Source: Thiobacillus sp. | GTDB taxonomy: Bacteria; Pseudomonadota; Gammaproteobacteria; Burkholderiales; Thiobacillaceae | Assembly: GCA_016124745.1 (NCBI GenBank) | Contig: WGNC01000010.1 | Coordinates: forward strand, 148,357 to 212,356 | Direction: 5' to 3' | DNA length: 64,000 bases | Shown: positions 44,532 to 55,509 of the stretch, one piece after another | How positions within the stretch are numbered: position 1 is the stretch's first letter | Layout: each line of letters begins with the position of its first letter | Position numbers and translations under genes: made by a program | Notes under the pieces: generated by a model | The model's input: only the letters and a program-made list of their open reading frames with translations | Databases searched by the model: none | Told to the model about the DNA's origin: nothing

Positions 44532-45616
44532 ACGCCAAAACACACCCCGGCATCCGCGCCTGCTTCCGGCTCGACTATCCCGGTTTCTCGCTCGACGTCG
44601 ACCTCGACCTGCCCGGCCGCGGCGTCACCGCGCTGTTCGGTCATTCCGGTTCCGGCAAGACCACGCTGCTGCGTGCCATTGCCGGGCTCGAGCGCGTCGC
44701 TGGCGGCAGGTTCACCGTCAACGGCGAGACCTGGCAGGACGAGGCCGAGTTCCGGCCCACCCACCGGCGTTCGCTCGGCTACGTATTCCAGGAGGCCAGC
44801 CTGTTTCCCCATCTGAGCGTCCAGGCCAATCTGCAATACGGGCAGAAGCGCGTGCCCCAGGCCCAGCGTCGGGTCTCGCTCGACCAGGCCGTGGCCTTGC
44901 TCGACATCGGCCACCTGCTTGACCGCAAGCCCGCGCGGCTCTCCGGCGGCGAGCGCCAGCGCGTCGGCATCGCGCGTGCGCTCGCCACCAGCCCGCGCCT
45001 GCTGCTGATGGACGAGCCGCTCGCCGCACTTGATCATGCACTCAAGCAGGAAATCCTGCCCTACCTCGAGCGCCTGCACGACGAACTCGACATCCCGGTG
45101 CTTTATGTCAGCCACGCCCCCGACGAGGTGGCGCGACTGGCCGATCACATCGTTGTGATGGCGGGTGGCCGCGCAGTGGCCACCGGCCCGCTGGGCGACA
45201 CGCTAGCCCGCCTCGACCTGCCGATAAGGCTGGGCGAGGATGCCGGCGTCGTGCTCGACGCCGTGGTGGCGGCACGCGACGAACAATGGCACCTCGCGCA
45301 CATGGAATTCGCCGGTGGGAGGCTATGGGTGCGCGACCACGGTCTGCCGCTAGGCCATCGCGCCCGCGTGCGCATCCTCGCCCGCGACATCAGCCTCGCG
45401 CGCACCCCCCATAACGGCACCAGCATCCTCAACACGCTCCCTGCAATCGTGGTGGAAAGCGTCGACGACGCCCACCCCGCGCTCACCCTGGTCAAACTGC
45501 GCGTCGGCGAATCGCCGCTGCTGGCGCGACTGACGCGGCGTTCCGCACACGCGCTGGAGATCGCGCCGGGGCAGCTGCTTTATGTGCAGATCAAGGCGGT
45601 GGCGTTGGTTGGGTGA
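44528..45616 (+). CDS. modC: ModC, molybdate ABC ATPase
   Basis: The 362-residue ATPase has Walker A 'GHSGSGKTT', signature '[15 protein letters not shown]', Walker B '[12 protein letters not shown]' and a C-terminal MOP domain (about 295-360). It is translationally coupled to modB. It is the last gene of the nifHDK-nifT-fdx-nifY-modEABC stretch. Confidence 0.95.
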   Translation: MNAKTHPGIRACFRLDYPGFSLDVDLDLPGRGVTALFGHSGSGKTTLLRAIAGLERVAGGRFTVNGETWQDEAEFRPTHRRSLGYVFQEASLFPHLSVQANLQYGQKRVPQAQRRVSLDQAVALLDIGHLLDRKPARLSGGERQRVGIARALATSPRLLLMDEPLAALDHALKQEILPYLERLHDELDIPVLYVSHAPDEVARLADHIVVMAGGRAVATGPLGDTLARLDLPIRLGEDAGVVLDAVVAARDEQWHLAHMEFAGGRLWVRDHGLPLGHRARVRILARDISLARTPHNGTSILNTLPAIVVESVDDAHPALTLVKLRVGESPLLARLTRRSAHALEIAPGQLLYVQIKAVALVG

Positions 45617-46408
45617 GTAACGCTCAGGAGCGGGGCGTTAGTGGGAGGCTGATTCGATTGCTGAAGAACTGGGGAGGCGGGAAGATTGAACGACGCTTGT
45701 GCGGCCTGAACGGACTGTTAAGTCTTCCGACAGCGGACATTCTTGAGCGTCTGCTTTGCCAGCAAGCCGACTTCCGCCGCCGCCCCAGACTATTCAGCCA
45801 AACAGACTGGTACGCGTTATCTGTGAGGCGGCTGGAATGGGAGCATCATCGAATAGAAGCGGGTAGGTCCCTTTGATCCGGGTTTTGGATACGTAATCCG
45901 ATGAAACCAAGTTACGGAATTCCTTAATGCACCCATCATGGTAAGAGTTCCGAAATTTCCAATATTTGCCTTTTTCATTTCTCCACCTCCTGTGTTACGC
46001 CTCAATCTGCTAGTCGATCTTGTATCGCGCAGACCATGACATCATTAACGCCCACTCCTTGATGAGTCTTGAGACTTTCCGCTCTTTGTCGCTGTTGGCA
46101 ACCTCTTGATTGCTCAAAAAATGCTAACTGATATAACTAGATAAACAGTATATACCATTACATTTTGCTTGCAAGGAGCATCCAACTGTCAATAGTGGCC
46201 AGGATAGCCCTGGCCGGCAGCTTGAGGTTCGTTGCGGACGGTTGGGTCGATGCCCGTTTGCGGTCATTCGGAGAAATCAGGCGACATCAGCCACTGGCCG
46301 CAGTGGCCGAAGAGTTGCCGCCCACAAAGGCGATGTTGTGCGGCCGCTTCCTGCAGGCTCACAAGCACATTGGGTAAACTGGCTACGACACGATCATCCG
46401 GCCCGCCC
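45617..46408. other. AT-richer interval between modC and the FMN-binding gene
   Basis: The part at 45880-46160 is much richer in A+T than its surroundings and contains a strong ribosome site for a 53-codon frame on the minus strand. An 87-codon frame directly after modC has no recognisable similarity. Otherwise I see no genes. Confidence 0.5.
45817..45978 (-). CDS. Candidate small protein (53 residues)
   Basis: A short frame starting MKKANIGNFGTLTMMG is preceded by AGGAGG ten bases before the ATG, a near-perfect ribosome site, and by AT-rich sequence upstream that could hold a promoter. The product is basic with aromatic residues in the middle (SVTWFHRITYP). It resembles no family I know. 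It could be a small regulatory protein, a peptide precursor, or a chance frame. Confidence 0.35.
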   Translation of the reverse strand: MKKANIGNFGTLTMMGALRNSVTWFHRITYPKPGSKGPTRFYSMMLPFQPPHR

Positions 46409-46885
46409 ATGACCCCCGCCCACGCCCAACTCCTCCGCGACCTGCTGCATACGCAGCAAGTCGCCGCCCTCGGCACCCTGCACCAGGGCCAGCCCTACGT
46501 TTCCATGGTGCCGTTCGCGCGGCGTCCCGGCGGCACGGATTTCATCATCCACGTGAGCCAGCTCGCGGCGCACACGAAGGACATGCAGACGCATCCTTCG
46601 GTGAGCCTGCTGGTGATGGCGCTGTCGACGCCGGAGGTGATGGCGCAGGAAACCGCGCGCATCACGGTGCAGGGCGAGGCGTTGCAACTGGCGCGCGACA
46701 CGTCCGAATACGCCGCGGCGAGGGCGGCGTATCTGGCGCGCTTTCCGCAGAGCGAACCGATGTTCGGCTTTGCCGATTTCTGGCTGTTCGCGATCGTGCC
46801 GGAAGCGATCCGCTTCGTCGGCGGCTTTGCGCAGGCGACGACGATTTCGCCGGAAACGTTCGCCAGGTTGCTGGTGGAGAGCTGA
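46409..46885 (+). CDS. Pyridoxamine-phosphate-oxidase-like FMN-binding protein
   Basis: The 158-residue protein has the split-barrel PNPOx fold: 'ALGTLHQGQPYVSMVPFARR' at the start, 'FIIHVSQLAAHTKDMQTHPS' and 'VSLLVM' in the middle. It resembles HugZ-like or general FMN-binding members; the substrate is unknown. It is not obviously under nif control. Confidence 0.85.
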   Translation: MTPAHAQLLRDLLHTQQVAALGTLHQGQPYVSMVPFARRPGGTDFIIHVSQLAAHTKDMQTHPSVSLLVMALSTPEVMAQETARITVQGEALQLARDTSEYAAARAAYLARFPQSEPMFGFADFWLFAIVPEAIRFVGGFAQATTISPETFARLLVES

Positions 46886-46887
46886 CA

Positions 46888-46935
46888 AGTCCTTCGACGA
46901 GCTCAGGCCGCGTCGTGAGCTAGCCGAACGGACGA
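46888..46935. repeat. Dispersed 'CCTTCGACGAGCTCAGGCC' repeat
   Basis: A copy of the TTCGAC/GAGCTC family directly after the FMN-binding gene, arranged as imperfect inverted repeat. Confidence 0.65.
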
Positions 46936-46975
46936 ACGGCAGTTATTGAGCCGCTCGTGGCGAGCTGTCATAGGT

Positions 46976-47326
46976 TCACGGCACCATCGAAAACAGCTCC
47001 GGGTGCACGCGCCGGTAGTCGATGAGCTGCTGCACGGTGCGCGGCGCGAGTTCGCGCGCGGCCACCCAGATTTTCAACGGATGATCGCCGGGCCGGATCA
47101 GCGCCTCGGGCAGCGCGGCCCAGGCGGGCCAGTCGATTTCCGCCAGCTGCTCGCGCACGCCCGCTGGCAGGCCGCGCGCGGTGTAGGCCATGACGCCGAG
47201 CAGGCGCAGGGTTTCCTGGCGGGTGAGGCGGCTGGCGAAGAATTCCTGTTCGTCGAGTTCCTCGGTGAGGACGATGATGTCCATTCCGGTCTGTTGCAGC
47301 AGAGCCAGCATTGCGCCTGTGAGCAT
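46976..47326 (-). CDS. Nif-regulon protein of unknown function, divergent from nifB
   Basis: The 116-residue helical protein ('DIIVLTEELDEQEFFASRLT', 'LRLLGVMAYTARGLP') is not recognised. A sigma54 promoter lies 34 bp upstream, and the NifA site between it and nifB serves both directions. This places it in the nif regulon. Confidence 0.8.
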   Translation of the reverse strand: MLTGAMLALLQQTGMDIIVLTEELDEQEFFASRLTRQETLRLLGVMAYTARGLPAGVREQLAEIDWPAWAALPEALIRPGDHPLKIWVAARELAPRTVQQLIDYRRVHPELFSMVP

Positions 47327-47359
47327 GGATATATTCCGGAGTTGTGGTGATGGACATCA

Positions 47360-47375
47360 AGCAATCGCTGTGCCG
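47360..47375 (-). promoter_or_regulatory. Sigma54 promoter of the 116-residue nif-regulon gene
   Basis: The minus strand reads CGGCACAGCGATTGCT, with GG-N10-GC and TTGC. Confidence 0.72.
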
Positions 47376-47470
47376 CGAGGCGATTGCGCGCGGCGGCCCG
47401 TGCGTGTGCCGTACCGGGCACGTTGCGCCTTCAGCTTGTCGCCTTCGCCACAAGATTTCCGGCCGTGTCG

Positions 47471-47486
47471 TGTGACGTTTGCGACA
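47471..47486. promoter_or_regulatory. NifA upstream activator site shared by nifB and its divergent neighbour
   Basis: TGTGACGTTTGCGACA, a perfect TGT-N10-ACA, 64 bp upstream of the nifB -24 element and 96 bp upstream of the divergent promoter. Confidence 0.82.
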
Positions 47487-47549
47487 GATGCACCGGGACG
47501 GCCGCAGCCTTTTCCTTAAGAAACAAGAGGTTCAGGTGTGGTCGTGGGC

Positions 47550-47565
47550 AGGCACGGGGCTTGCG
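47550..47565 (+). promoter_or_regulatory. Sigma54 promoter of nifB operon
   Basis: AGGCACGGGGCTTGCG, matching the consensus except the first base. Confidence 0.85.
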
Positions 47566-47599
47566 AGTGTCCCTCCGACACCTTGAGGGGAGGACGACC

Positions 47600-49126
47600 G
47601 TGGACTTGCCAGTCATCAACACAAACAGTTCCAGCGGCGAAGCGGCGGAAGGCGGCGGATGCGCGTCGCACTCCTGCGGTTCCACCGATGATCAGCTCGG
47701 CCACCTGCCGGAGCACATCCGCGCCAAGGTGCACAACCATCCCTGCTATTCGGAGCAGGCGCACCATTACTTCGCACGCATGCACGTGGCGGTGGCGCCG
47801 GCCTGCAACATCCAGTGCCATTACTGCAATCGCAAGTACGACTGCTCGAACGAGTCGCGCCCCGGCGTGGTGTCGGAGGTGCTGACGCCGGTGCAGGCGG
47901 TGAAGAAGGTGATGGCGGTGGCGGCCAACATCCCGCAGATGACGGTGCTCGGCATCGCCGGCCCCGGCGACCCACTCGCCAACCCAGAGCGTACCTTCGC
48001 CACCTTCCGCGAACTGTCGGAGAAGGCGCCCGACATCAAGCTGTGCGTGTCGACCAACGGCCTCGCGCTGCCCGAGAGCGTGGAGGAGCTGTCGAAGCAC
48101 AACATCGACCACGTCACCATCACGATCAACTGCGTCGACCCCGACGTCGGCGCGCAGATCTATCCGTGGATCTTCTGGAACAACAAACGCATCATGGGGC
48201 GCGAGGGAGCGGCCATCCTCATCGAGCAGCAGCAGAAGGGGCTCGAGATGCTGACCGCGCGTGGCATCCTGGTGAAGGTCAATTCGGTGATGATCCCCGG
48301 CGTCAACGACAAGCATCTGGCCGAAGTCTCGCGGGTCGTGAAATCCAAGGGCGCGTTCCTGCACAACGTGATGCCGCTGATCGCCGAGCCCGAGCACGGC
48401 ACCTTCTACGGCCTGATGGGGCAGCCGAGTCCGACCGCCGAGGAACTGCAGGCACTGCAGGATGCCTGCTCCGGCGATATGAACATGATGCGCCACTGCC
48501 GCCAGTGCCGCGCCGACGCGGTGGGCCTGCTGGGCGAGGATCGCGGTCTCGAATTCACCATGGACAAGATCGAGGACATGGAGATCGATTACCCCGCCGC
48601 GATGGTGAAGCGCGCCGAGGTGCATGCGCAGATCGCGAAGGAGCTGGAGATCAAGGATCAGGACCGGCTATTTCAGGCGCAGGCCAAGGCAGCGCTGGCG
48701 GCCATGCGCGGCGAGGCCGACGCGCCGCTCAGCCGCCCGGTGCTGATGGCGGTGTCGACCAAGGGCGGCGGCGTCATCAACGAGCACTTCGGCCATGCCC
48801 ACGAGTTCCTGGTCTATGAGGCTTCGCCGGCCGGTGTGCGCTTCATCGGCCACCGCAAGACGACGCCTTACTGCGAGGGCGGGTCGAGCTGCGGCGACGG
48901 CGAGTCGGCACTCGACGAAACCCTGCGCGTGCTCAAGGGCTGCGAAGTGGTGCTGTCGGCCAAGATCGGCTTCGAGCCATGGGCGCCGCTGGAAGCCGCC
49001 GGCATCCAGCCGAACGGCGAGCATGCCATGGAGCCGATCGAGGAAGCCATCGCCGCGGTGTACGAGGAACTGCGAGCCGCCGGCAAGCTGGAAGAGAAAC
49101 CCGAACTGCAGCAAAAGGTCGCCTGA
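47600..49126 (+). CDS. nifB: NifB, FeMo-co core synthase (radical SAM)
   Basis: NifB fuses two [4Fe-4S] clusters with carbide and sulfur insertion to give NifB-co. The 508-residue protein has the radical SAM motif C69-x3-C73-x2-C76 (ACNIQCHYC) and further Cys ligands for K clusters ('SCGSTD', 'MRHCRQCRAD'). A C-terminal NifX-like domain (about 385-500, 'VLMAVSTKGGGVINEHFGHA') is present. The GTG at 47600 is chosen because GGGGAGGA lies at the right distance. It leads an eight-gene operon ending in draG. Confidence 0.96.
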   Translation: MDLPVINTNSSSGEAAEGGGCASHSCGSTDDQLGHLPEHIRAKVHNHPCYSEQAHHYFARMHVAVAPACNIQCHYCNRKYDCSNESRPGVVSEVLTPVQAVKKVMAVAANIPQMTVLGIAGPGDPLANPERTFATFRELSEKAPDIKLCVSTNGLALPESVEELSKHNIDHVTITINCVDPDVGAQIYPWIFWNNKRIMGREGAAILIEQQQKGLEMLTARGILVKVNSVMIPGVNDKHLAEVSRVVKSKGAFLHNVMPLIAEPEHGTFYGLMGQPSPTAEELQALQDACSGDMNMMRHCRQCRADAVGLLGEDRGLEFTMDKIEDMEIDYPAAMVKRAEVHAQIAKELEIKDQDRLFQAQAKAALAAMRGEADAPLSRPVLMAVSTKGGGVINEHFGHAHEFLVYEASPAGVRFIGHRKTTPYCEGGSSCGDGESALDETLRVLKGCEVVLSAKIGFEPWAPLEAAGIQPNGEHAMEPIEEAIAAVYEELRAAGKLEEKPELQQKVA

Positions 49127-49138
49127 GGAGATCACGCC

Positions 49139-49447
49139 ATGTCACTGGAAATCATCGAATCCTGCGTCAACTGCTATGCCTGCGAACCGCTGTGTCCCAA
49201 CGAGGCGATCTACCAGGCATCGCCGCATTTCCTGATCGACCCGGACAAGTGCACCGAATGCCTGGGCGACTACGACGACGCGCAGTGTTCGAGCATCTGT
49301 CCGGTCGAGGGCGCCATCGTCGACGAACTGGGGGTGGCGCTGAACCTGCCCGGCTCGCTGACTGGCATCTCCGAGGCGATGCTGGCCAAGTACCAGGCTG
49401 CAGTGGAGGCCACCTACCAGGCGGCGCTGGAAGCCAAAACCGGCTGA
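49139..49447 (+). CDS. fdxN: FdxN ferredoxin, nifB-associated
   Basis: The 102-residue two-[4Fe-4S] ferredoxin has CVNCYACEPLCP and CTECLGDYDDAQCSSICP. FdxN supplies electrons to NifB for NifB-co synthesis in Azotobacter. It is 12 bp after nifB. The C-terminal 40 residues form a helical tail beyond the ferredoxin fold. Confidence 0.94.
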   Translation: MSLEIIESCVNCYACEPLCPNEAIYQASPHFLIDPDKCTECLGDYDDAQCSSICPVEGAIVDELGVALNLPGSLTGISEAMLAKYQAAVEATYQAALEAKTG

Positions 49448-49454
49448 CGCGATC

Positions 49455-49882
49455 ATGGCCACTATCGTCTTCTACGAAAAACCCGGCTGCACCAACAACA
49501 CCCGTCAGAAGGTGTTGCTGGCCGCGGCCGGGCATACGGTGCTGGCCAGGAGCCTGTTGACCGAGAAATGGGAGGCACGGCGGCTGCGCGAATTCTTCGG
49601 CACGCTGCCGGTGGCCGAGTGGTTCAACCCGAGCGCGCCGCGCGTCAAGTCGGGCGAGGTGCGACCGGATGCGCTCGATGAGTCGTCTGCACTCGAATCG
49701 ATGCTGGCCGACCCGCTGCTGATCCGGCGTCCGTTGATGGAAGTGGACGGCGAACGCCGGGTCGGCTTCGATCAGGACGCCGTCGACCGCTGGATCGGTT
49801 TGGCGAGCAAGGTGCCGCGCGAGGATCTCGAGACCTGCGCCAAGGGGCATGCGGCCCTGCCCTGCCCGCAGGGGGCGGAACG

Positions 49883-49886
<4 letters not shown>
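49455..49886 (+). CDS. nifO: NifO-type ArsC-like protein
   Basis: The 143-residue protein is an ArsC/Spx-family thioredoxin fold: 'VFYEKPGCTNNTRQKVLLAA' with the CxxN-type Cys, and 'DPLLIRRPLMEVDGERRVGF'. In Azotobacter NifO (ArsC-like) affects Mo use between nitrate assimilation and nitrogenase. It overlaps fprA by 4 bp. Confidence 0.9.
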
Positions 49887-51433
<1,547 letters not shown>

Positions 51434-51434
<1 letters not shown>

Positions 51435-51540
51435 ACGGTGAGCAGTAATCAGTGAACGGTAAACGGAGAAACGCTGCATCCTTCTGCTCACCGCTCACTG
51501 TTCACCGCTCACTGTTCACTGTTCTATTCACCAACCCAAG
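51434..51540. repeat. GTGAGCAGT/TCACTGTTCAC repeat between ferredoxin genes
   Basis: The left side has direct 'GGTGAGCAGTAATCAGTGAA' and the right side four inverted 'CGCTCACTGTTCAC' units. They can form a long imperfect hairpin. Confidence 0.75.
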
Positions 51541-51549
51541 GAGTTCATC

Positions 51550-51909
51550 ATGCCCATCGTCACTTTTTCCAGCCCGCTACACAAGGACAAGACCGTCTAT
51601 GCCGTTGCCGGGAGCCACACCAAATCCTTGCTGCAACTGGCCAAGGAAAACCACATTCCCCTCGACTTCAGCTGCGGCGACGGCGAATGCGGCACCTGCC
51701 TCATCAAGGTCACCAACGTCACCCGCAAGGGCCCCATGGGCGGCCCGCTGACCGACCGTGAAATCACCGTGCTGAAGGACCTGGGCAAGATCACCAGGGA
51801 CCAGATCGAGGCGATGAAAGTGGACGACACCGTCCACACGTCGTGGCGTCTGGCCTGCCAGATGGTGCTGCGCGACGAGGACATCGTGGTCGAGTATCCG
51901 TCGCGCTGA
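51550..51909 (+). CDS. FeSII (Shethna protein II)-like [2Fe-2S] protein
   Basis: The 119-residue protein matches the Azotobacter FeSII protein in length and motifs: 'FSSPLHKDKTVYAVAG' at the start, SCGDGECGTC, then 'LTDREITVLKDLGK' and 'WRLACQMVLRDEDIVVEY'. FeSII binds oxidised nitrogenase and shields it from O2. Its presence next to flavodiiron protein and draG suggests a protective set. Confidence 0.9.
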   Translation: MPIVTFSSPLHKDKTVYAVAGSHTKSLLQLAKENHIPLDFSCGDGECGTCLIKVTNVTRKGPMGGPLTDREITVLKDLGKITRDQIEAMKVDDTVHTSWRLACQMVLRDEDIVVEYPSR

Positions 51910-51911
51910 TC

Positions 51912-52502
51912 ATGGCTGCTGCGCTCTGGGATGCCCCTGCCTGTGTCTCGCCGGGACGCGTGCAGTCGGCCTGTGTCGTGCTCATGGCCCATGCCGCCGG
52001 CCTGCCCAACGATGAGCTGTTCGCACGCATGATCGCCAGCCAGGCGGCCGGACACGGTGCCCTGCCGCCGGGGCTCGGGCTGTTCGGTCCGGACTATGTG
52101 GGGCTGCTGGCGCGGCACTTCCCGGGCGCCGTGCTGCCTGCGCCGACCGACCGGCCCGCGTTCGACCCGGACAGCATGCCGGAACGCGACGACCTGCGCG
52201 CGCTGCTGCTCGACCATGTCGCCGGGCGTGACGATTCGGAGCGCTGGATGGCCGAGATCGTCGTCGTCGCCTGCATGGGCGGCGACCATCTGTGGCAGGA
52301 CCTGGGAGTGTGGAACCGGGCCGACCTGTCGCGCCTGATGAACGACAATTTCCCGTCCCTGGCGGCGATGAACGATCGCGACATGAAGTGGAAGAAATTT
52401 CTCTACCGGCAGATCTGCGAACGCGAGGGCATCCACGTCTGCCCGGCGCCGGCTTGCCAGGTGTGCGTGGATTACGCCAAGTGTTTCAGCACTGAAGGAT
52501 AA
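51912..52502 (+). CDS. nifQ: NifQ, molybdenum delivery protein
   Basis: NifQ carries Mo in a Mo-Fe-S cluster to NifEN. The 196-residue protein ends with the family Cys motif C-x4-C-x2-C-x5-C (CPAPACQVCVDYAKC). It follows the FeSII-like gene by 2 bp. The N-terminal part matches the usual NifQ length. Confidence 0.94.
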   Translation: MAAALWDAPACVSPGRVQSACVVLMAHAAGLPNDELFARMIASQAAGHGALPPGLGLFGPDYVGLLARHFPGAVLPAPTDRPAFDPDSMPERDDLRALLLDHVAGRDDSERWMAEIVVVACMGGDHLWQDLGVWNRADLSRLMNDNFPSLAAMNDRDMKWKKFLYRQICEREGIHVCPAPACQVCVDYAKCFSTEG

Positions 52503-52505
52503 GCA

Positions 52506-53435
52506 ATGAGCGGTGAGGGGGCGGCCCATCCCGGCCTTGCGCCTGCCTTTGCCCAGCGCCGGATCGACCGCGCCATCGCAGCCTACCTCGGCCTCGCCCT
52601 CGGTGATGCGCTCGGCGCGACGGTCGAGTTCATGACGCCGCGCGAGATTGCCGCCCAATACGCCGTGCACGACACGATACGCGGTGGCGGCTGGCTCCGG
52701 CTCAGGCCCGGCCAGGTGACCGACGACACCACCATGGCCCTGGCGTCGGGCGCGGCCATCCTGCAATCCGGAGGGGTCGACGCGCTGGCCATCGCCCGCG
52801 CCTTCGACGACTGGATGCGGGCCAAGCCGGTCGACATCGGCAACACCGTGCGCCGCGGCCTGATGCACTTCCGCGCCACCGGCCTCCCCGAAGTCGCCCC
52901 GAGCGAACACGATGCCGGAAACGGGGCCGCCATGCGAGTGCTGCCGGTTGCGCTGGCCACGCTGGGACTAAGCGAAGACAAGGTCCGCACGGCCTGTCGT
53001 GCCCAGTCCCGCATCACCCACAACAACGCGCTGTCCGATTCCGCCACCGAATGCCTGGCGCTGATGGTGCAGGATGCCCTGCGCGGCGCGGACCGGGAGA
53101 CTTTGCTGCAGCGGCATGTCATTCCGCTGGTCAACCGGCATTCGGAATTCGAGTTTCGCAACGCGGTACCGCGCAGCAATCCGAGCGGCTACATCGTCGA
53201 GACCATGCAGGCCGTATTCCAGGCTTTTTTCGGCACCTCGGGCTTCAGGGAATGTCTGGTCGACGTGGTCAACCGGGGCGGCGACGCCGACACCACCGGC
53301 GCCATCGCCGGCATGCTGGCGGGCGCCCTGTATGGACAGGATGCGTTGCCGGAACACTGGCTGGCCACGCTCGACCCGCCTACCCGTCGGACGTGTGAAA
53401 CGCAGGCCCGTGAACTGCTCGCACTGACACAGTGA
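52506..53435 (+). CDS. draG: DraG, dinitrogenase reductase-activating glycohydrolase
   Basis: DraG removes ADP-ribose from NifH and restores activity. The 309-residue protein has the ADP-ribosylglycohydrolase Mn-binding signature: 'GLALGDALGATVEFM', 'VTDDTTMAL' and 'NRGGDADTTGAIAG'. It is last in the nifB operon, 16 kb from draT, so writer and eraser are in separate transcripts. The start is 4 bp after the nifQ stop. Confidence 0.95.
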   Translation: MSGEGAAHPGLAPAFAQRRIDRAIAAYLGLALGDALGATVEFMTPREIAAQYAVHDTIRGGGWLRLRPGQVTDDTTMALASGAAILQSGGVDALAIARAFDDWMRAKPVDIGNTVRRGLMHFRATGLPEVAPSEHDAGNGAAMRVLPVALATLGLSEDKVRTACRAQSRITHNNALSDSATECLALMVQDALRGADRETLLQRHVIPLVNRHSEFEFRNAVPRSNPSGYIVETMQAVFQAFFGTSGFRECLVDVVNRGGDADTTGAIAGMLAGALYGQDALPEHWLATLDPPTRRTCETQARELLALTQ

Positions 53436-53493
53436 CATCCGGGGCGGTAGTGCGCTTCGCGTTGTCTTCGTTCCGCCACAGCGTGGCCAAATG

Positions 53494-53521
53494 AAAACGG
53501 CCCCCATCGCCGGGAGCCGTT
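53494..53521 (-). terminator. Terminator of tRNA-Phe
   Basis: The minus strand forms AACGGCTCCC...GGGGGCCGTT followed by TTT just after the tRNA. Confidence 0.75.
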
Positions 53522-53529
53522 GAAAATAC

Positions 53530-53605
53530 TGGTGGCCAGTCTCGGAATCGAACCAAGGACACGCGGATTTTCAATCCGCTGCTCTACCAACTGAGCTAAC
53601 TGGCC
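53530..53605 (-). tRNA. tRNA-Phe (GAA anticodon)
   Basis: A full 76-nt cloverleaf with encoded CCA. The acceptor stem is GGCCAGT/ACTGGCC, the anticodon loop TTGAAAA sits on a GCGGA/TCCGC stem, and the T-arm GGTTCGATTCC is present. It marks the right edge of the nif island, a common integration point for islands. Confidence 0.96.
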
Positions 53606-53813
53606 AAAACTAATGAATCGGTTTGATCCTGCGCGAGCGCGCAAGCAAAATCGAAGCCCGGCATTTAAACCTTAAACACGATTTTAGTCAAGAAGAACGG
53701 GCGCGGCTTGCTGCTGTCCGGAGCGGGCTGGCTCGCGCAGCGCGCGGGTTGCAAGTCGTGCTGCGATGGGCGAGGATTCGGCCCTTGGTGCGCGTGTGAG
53801 GGAAGGACAATTG

Positions 53814-54158
53814 ATGGATGACTGGTTTGTCTGGCTGGCCCGCTTGATGTTCGTCGGCATTTTTCCGCTGGGGATCGGCATGCTTTTCCGTGCCTGGAAA
53901 ATTGGCGCGCGCGAGGACTATCGTTATGTGGCGGATTGGCGTGGCCGCTTGATCGAGGACGGAAAGCGCTGGGCCTATCCGGTCATGGGGATCAATGGTG
54001 CGGGGGGCGCGGGGCTGCTGCTGGTGGGCATACTGGTCCTGCTGGTCGGCCTGCCCTTTGCACTGTGGTCAGGGGCCACGGCGCTCATTATCTGGAGCTA
54101 TTATTTTGCCTTGCAACTCGTCGTGCAGCGCGCCAGGCGTGCCCAAACGTCGCCTTGA
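53814..54158 (+). CDS. Small membrane protein of unknown function
   Basis: The 114-residue protein has two hydrophobic segments ('WLARLMFVGIFPLGIGMLF' and 'GLLLVGILVLLVGLPFALW') and basic ends. GGAAGGA precedes the ATG at 53814. No family recognised. It lies between tRNA-Phe and metK. Confidence 0.75.
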   Translation: MDDWFVWLARLMFVGIFPLGIGMLFRAWKIGAREDYRYVADWRGRLIEDGKRWAYPVMGINGAGGAGLLLVGILVLLVGLPFALWSGATALIIWSYYFALQLVVQRARRAQTSP

Positions 54159-54255
54159 TGACCATGATGGTCCGGCTTTGGAAGAACGCGATTTCGTCAA
54201 GCGAAGCGCCATGCGGTAGATTACGGGACGTTTAATTTTTCAGAATTTCCCCATC

Positions 54256-55434
54256 ATGAACCCGCGCCGCCATTTGTTTACCTCCGAGTCCGTTTCGGAA
54301 GGCCATCCTGACAAGATTGCCGACCAGATTTCGGACGCCATCCTCGATGCGTTTCTGACCGAAGAACCCGACGCCAAAGTGGCCTGCGAAACCCTTGTGG
54401 CCGACAAGCTGGTGGTCATTGCGGGCGAGTTCAAAACCACGCGCAAGGAATTGTTCGAAGAGATTCGTGGCCGGGCTGCAGAGGTTGCCCGCCAGGTGCT
54501 GCGCGACATCGGGTATCGGGATGCCGAAACCGGCATCGACCCCGACACCTGCGAAGTACTGGTGCGCTTCAACCATCAGTCCATCCAGATCAACAAAGGC
54601 ATCACCCTGGCCGGCGGCGACATCGGGGCCGGCGACCAGGGCATGATGTTCGGCTATGCCTGTGACGAAACGCCGGACCTGATGCCTTACCCCGTCTGGC
54701 TGGCCCATCACCTGGTGCGAAAACAGGCCGAGTTGCGCAAATCCGGTGCCTTGCCCTGGTTGCGCCCCGATGCGAAAAGCCAGGTCACCGTCGCCTACGA
54801 AGGGCATCGGATGGTCGGCGTCGAAACCGTGATCATCTCCACCCAGATCGCACGCGGCCTCGATCCGGCCTGGGTCGCGCAGGAAGTCGCGCGCGAAATC
54901 GTCGATCCCTTGCTGCCAATGGCGTCGCGCACGCCGACTTTCAGGTTGTGGGTCAACCCCGCCGGCCCGTTCGAAATCGGCGGCCCCAACGGCGACACCG
55001 GCCTCACGGGCCGCAAGATCATCGTCGACACCTACGGCGGATCCTGCCCGCACGGTGGCGGCGCCTTTTCAGGCAAGGATCCGACCAAGGTCGATCGCTC
55101 GGCAGCGTACATGGCGCGCCATGTCGCCAAGAACATCGTGGCGGCAGGCTACGCCAGACGCTGTCAGGTTCAACTGGCGTATGCCATCGGCGTGGCCGAA
55201 CCGGTCTCCCTGCTGGTCGAAACCTTCGGCACCGGCACCGTGCCCGACGAACAGCTGGAAGACATGGTGGGCAGCACCTTCAACCTGACTCCGCGCGGCA
55301 TCATCGACCACCTCGACCTGCGCCGGCCCATCTATCGGCAGACCGCGGCCTACGGGCACTTCGGGCGCGCCGAGCCGGATTTCACGTGGGAGCGCGTGGA
55401 TCAGGCACAGCAGCTGACGGATTCGAATGCCTGA
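54256..55434 (+). CDS. metK: S-adenosylmethionine synthetase
   Basis: MetK makes SAM from Met and ATP. The 392-residue protein shows '[20 protein letters not shown]', '[20 protein letters not shown]' and '[19 protein letters not shown]', all active-site signatures. Full length. SAM is needed by NifB, among many others. Confidence 0.97.
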   Translation: MNPRRHLFTSESVSEGHPDKIADQISDAILDAFLTEEPDAKVACETLVADKLVVIAGEFKTTRKELFEEIRGRAAEVARQVLRDIGYRDAETGIDPDTCEVLVRFNHQSIQINKGITLAGGDIGAGDQGMMFGYACDETPDLMPYPVWLAHHLVRKQAELRKSGALPWLRPDAKSQVTVAYEGHRMVGVETVIISTQIARGLDPAWVAQEVAREIVDPLLPMASRTPTFRLWVNPAGPFEIGGPNGDTGLTGRKIIVDTYGGSCPHGGGAFSGKDPTKVDRSAAYMARHVAKNIVAAGYARRCQVQLAYAIGVAEPVSLLVETFGTGTVPDEQLEDMVGSTFNLTPRGIIDHLDLRRPIYRQTAAYGHFGRAEPDFTWERVDQAQQLTDSNA

Positions 55435-55509
55435 GGCGACTGAATCCGTGGCCTGCCATGGTGCTTGTTTCCAATCGCGTATGCCGTTTTATTGTGGGGG
55501 AGCCCTTTG

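Noticed and set aside
45613..45876. 87-codon plus-strand frame beginning GTGA over the modC stop
   Set aside because: The overlap looks like coupling, but composition is poor, there is no recognisable domain, and the second half runs into the AT-rich region. Evidence is too weak for a gene.
54159..54255. SAM riboswitch before metK
   Set aside because: The 97-bp leader shows none of the conserved SAM-I, SAM-II or SAM/SAH core sequences.
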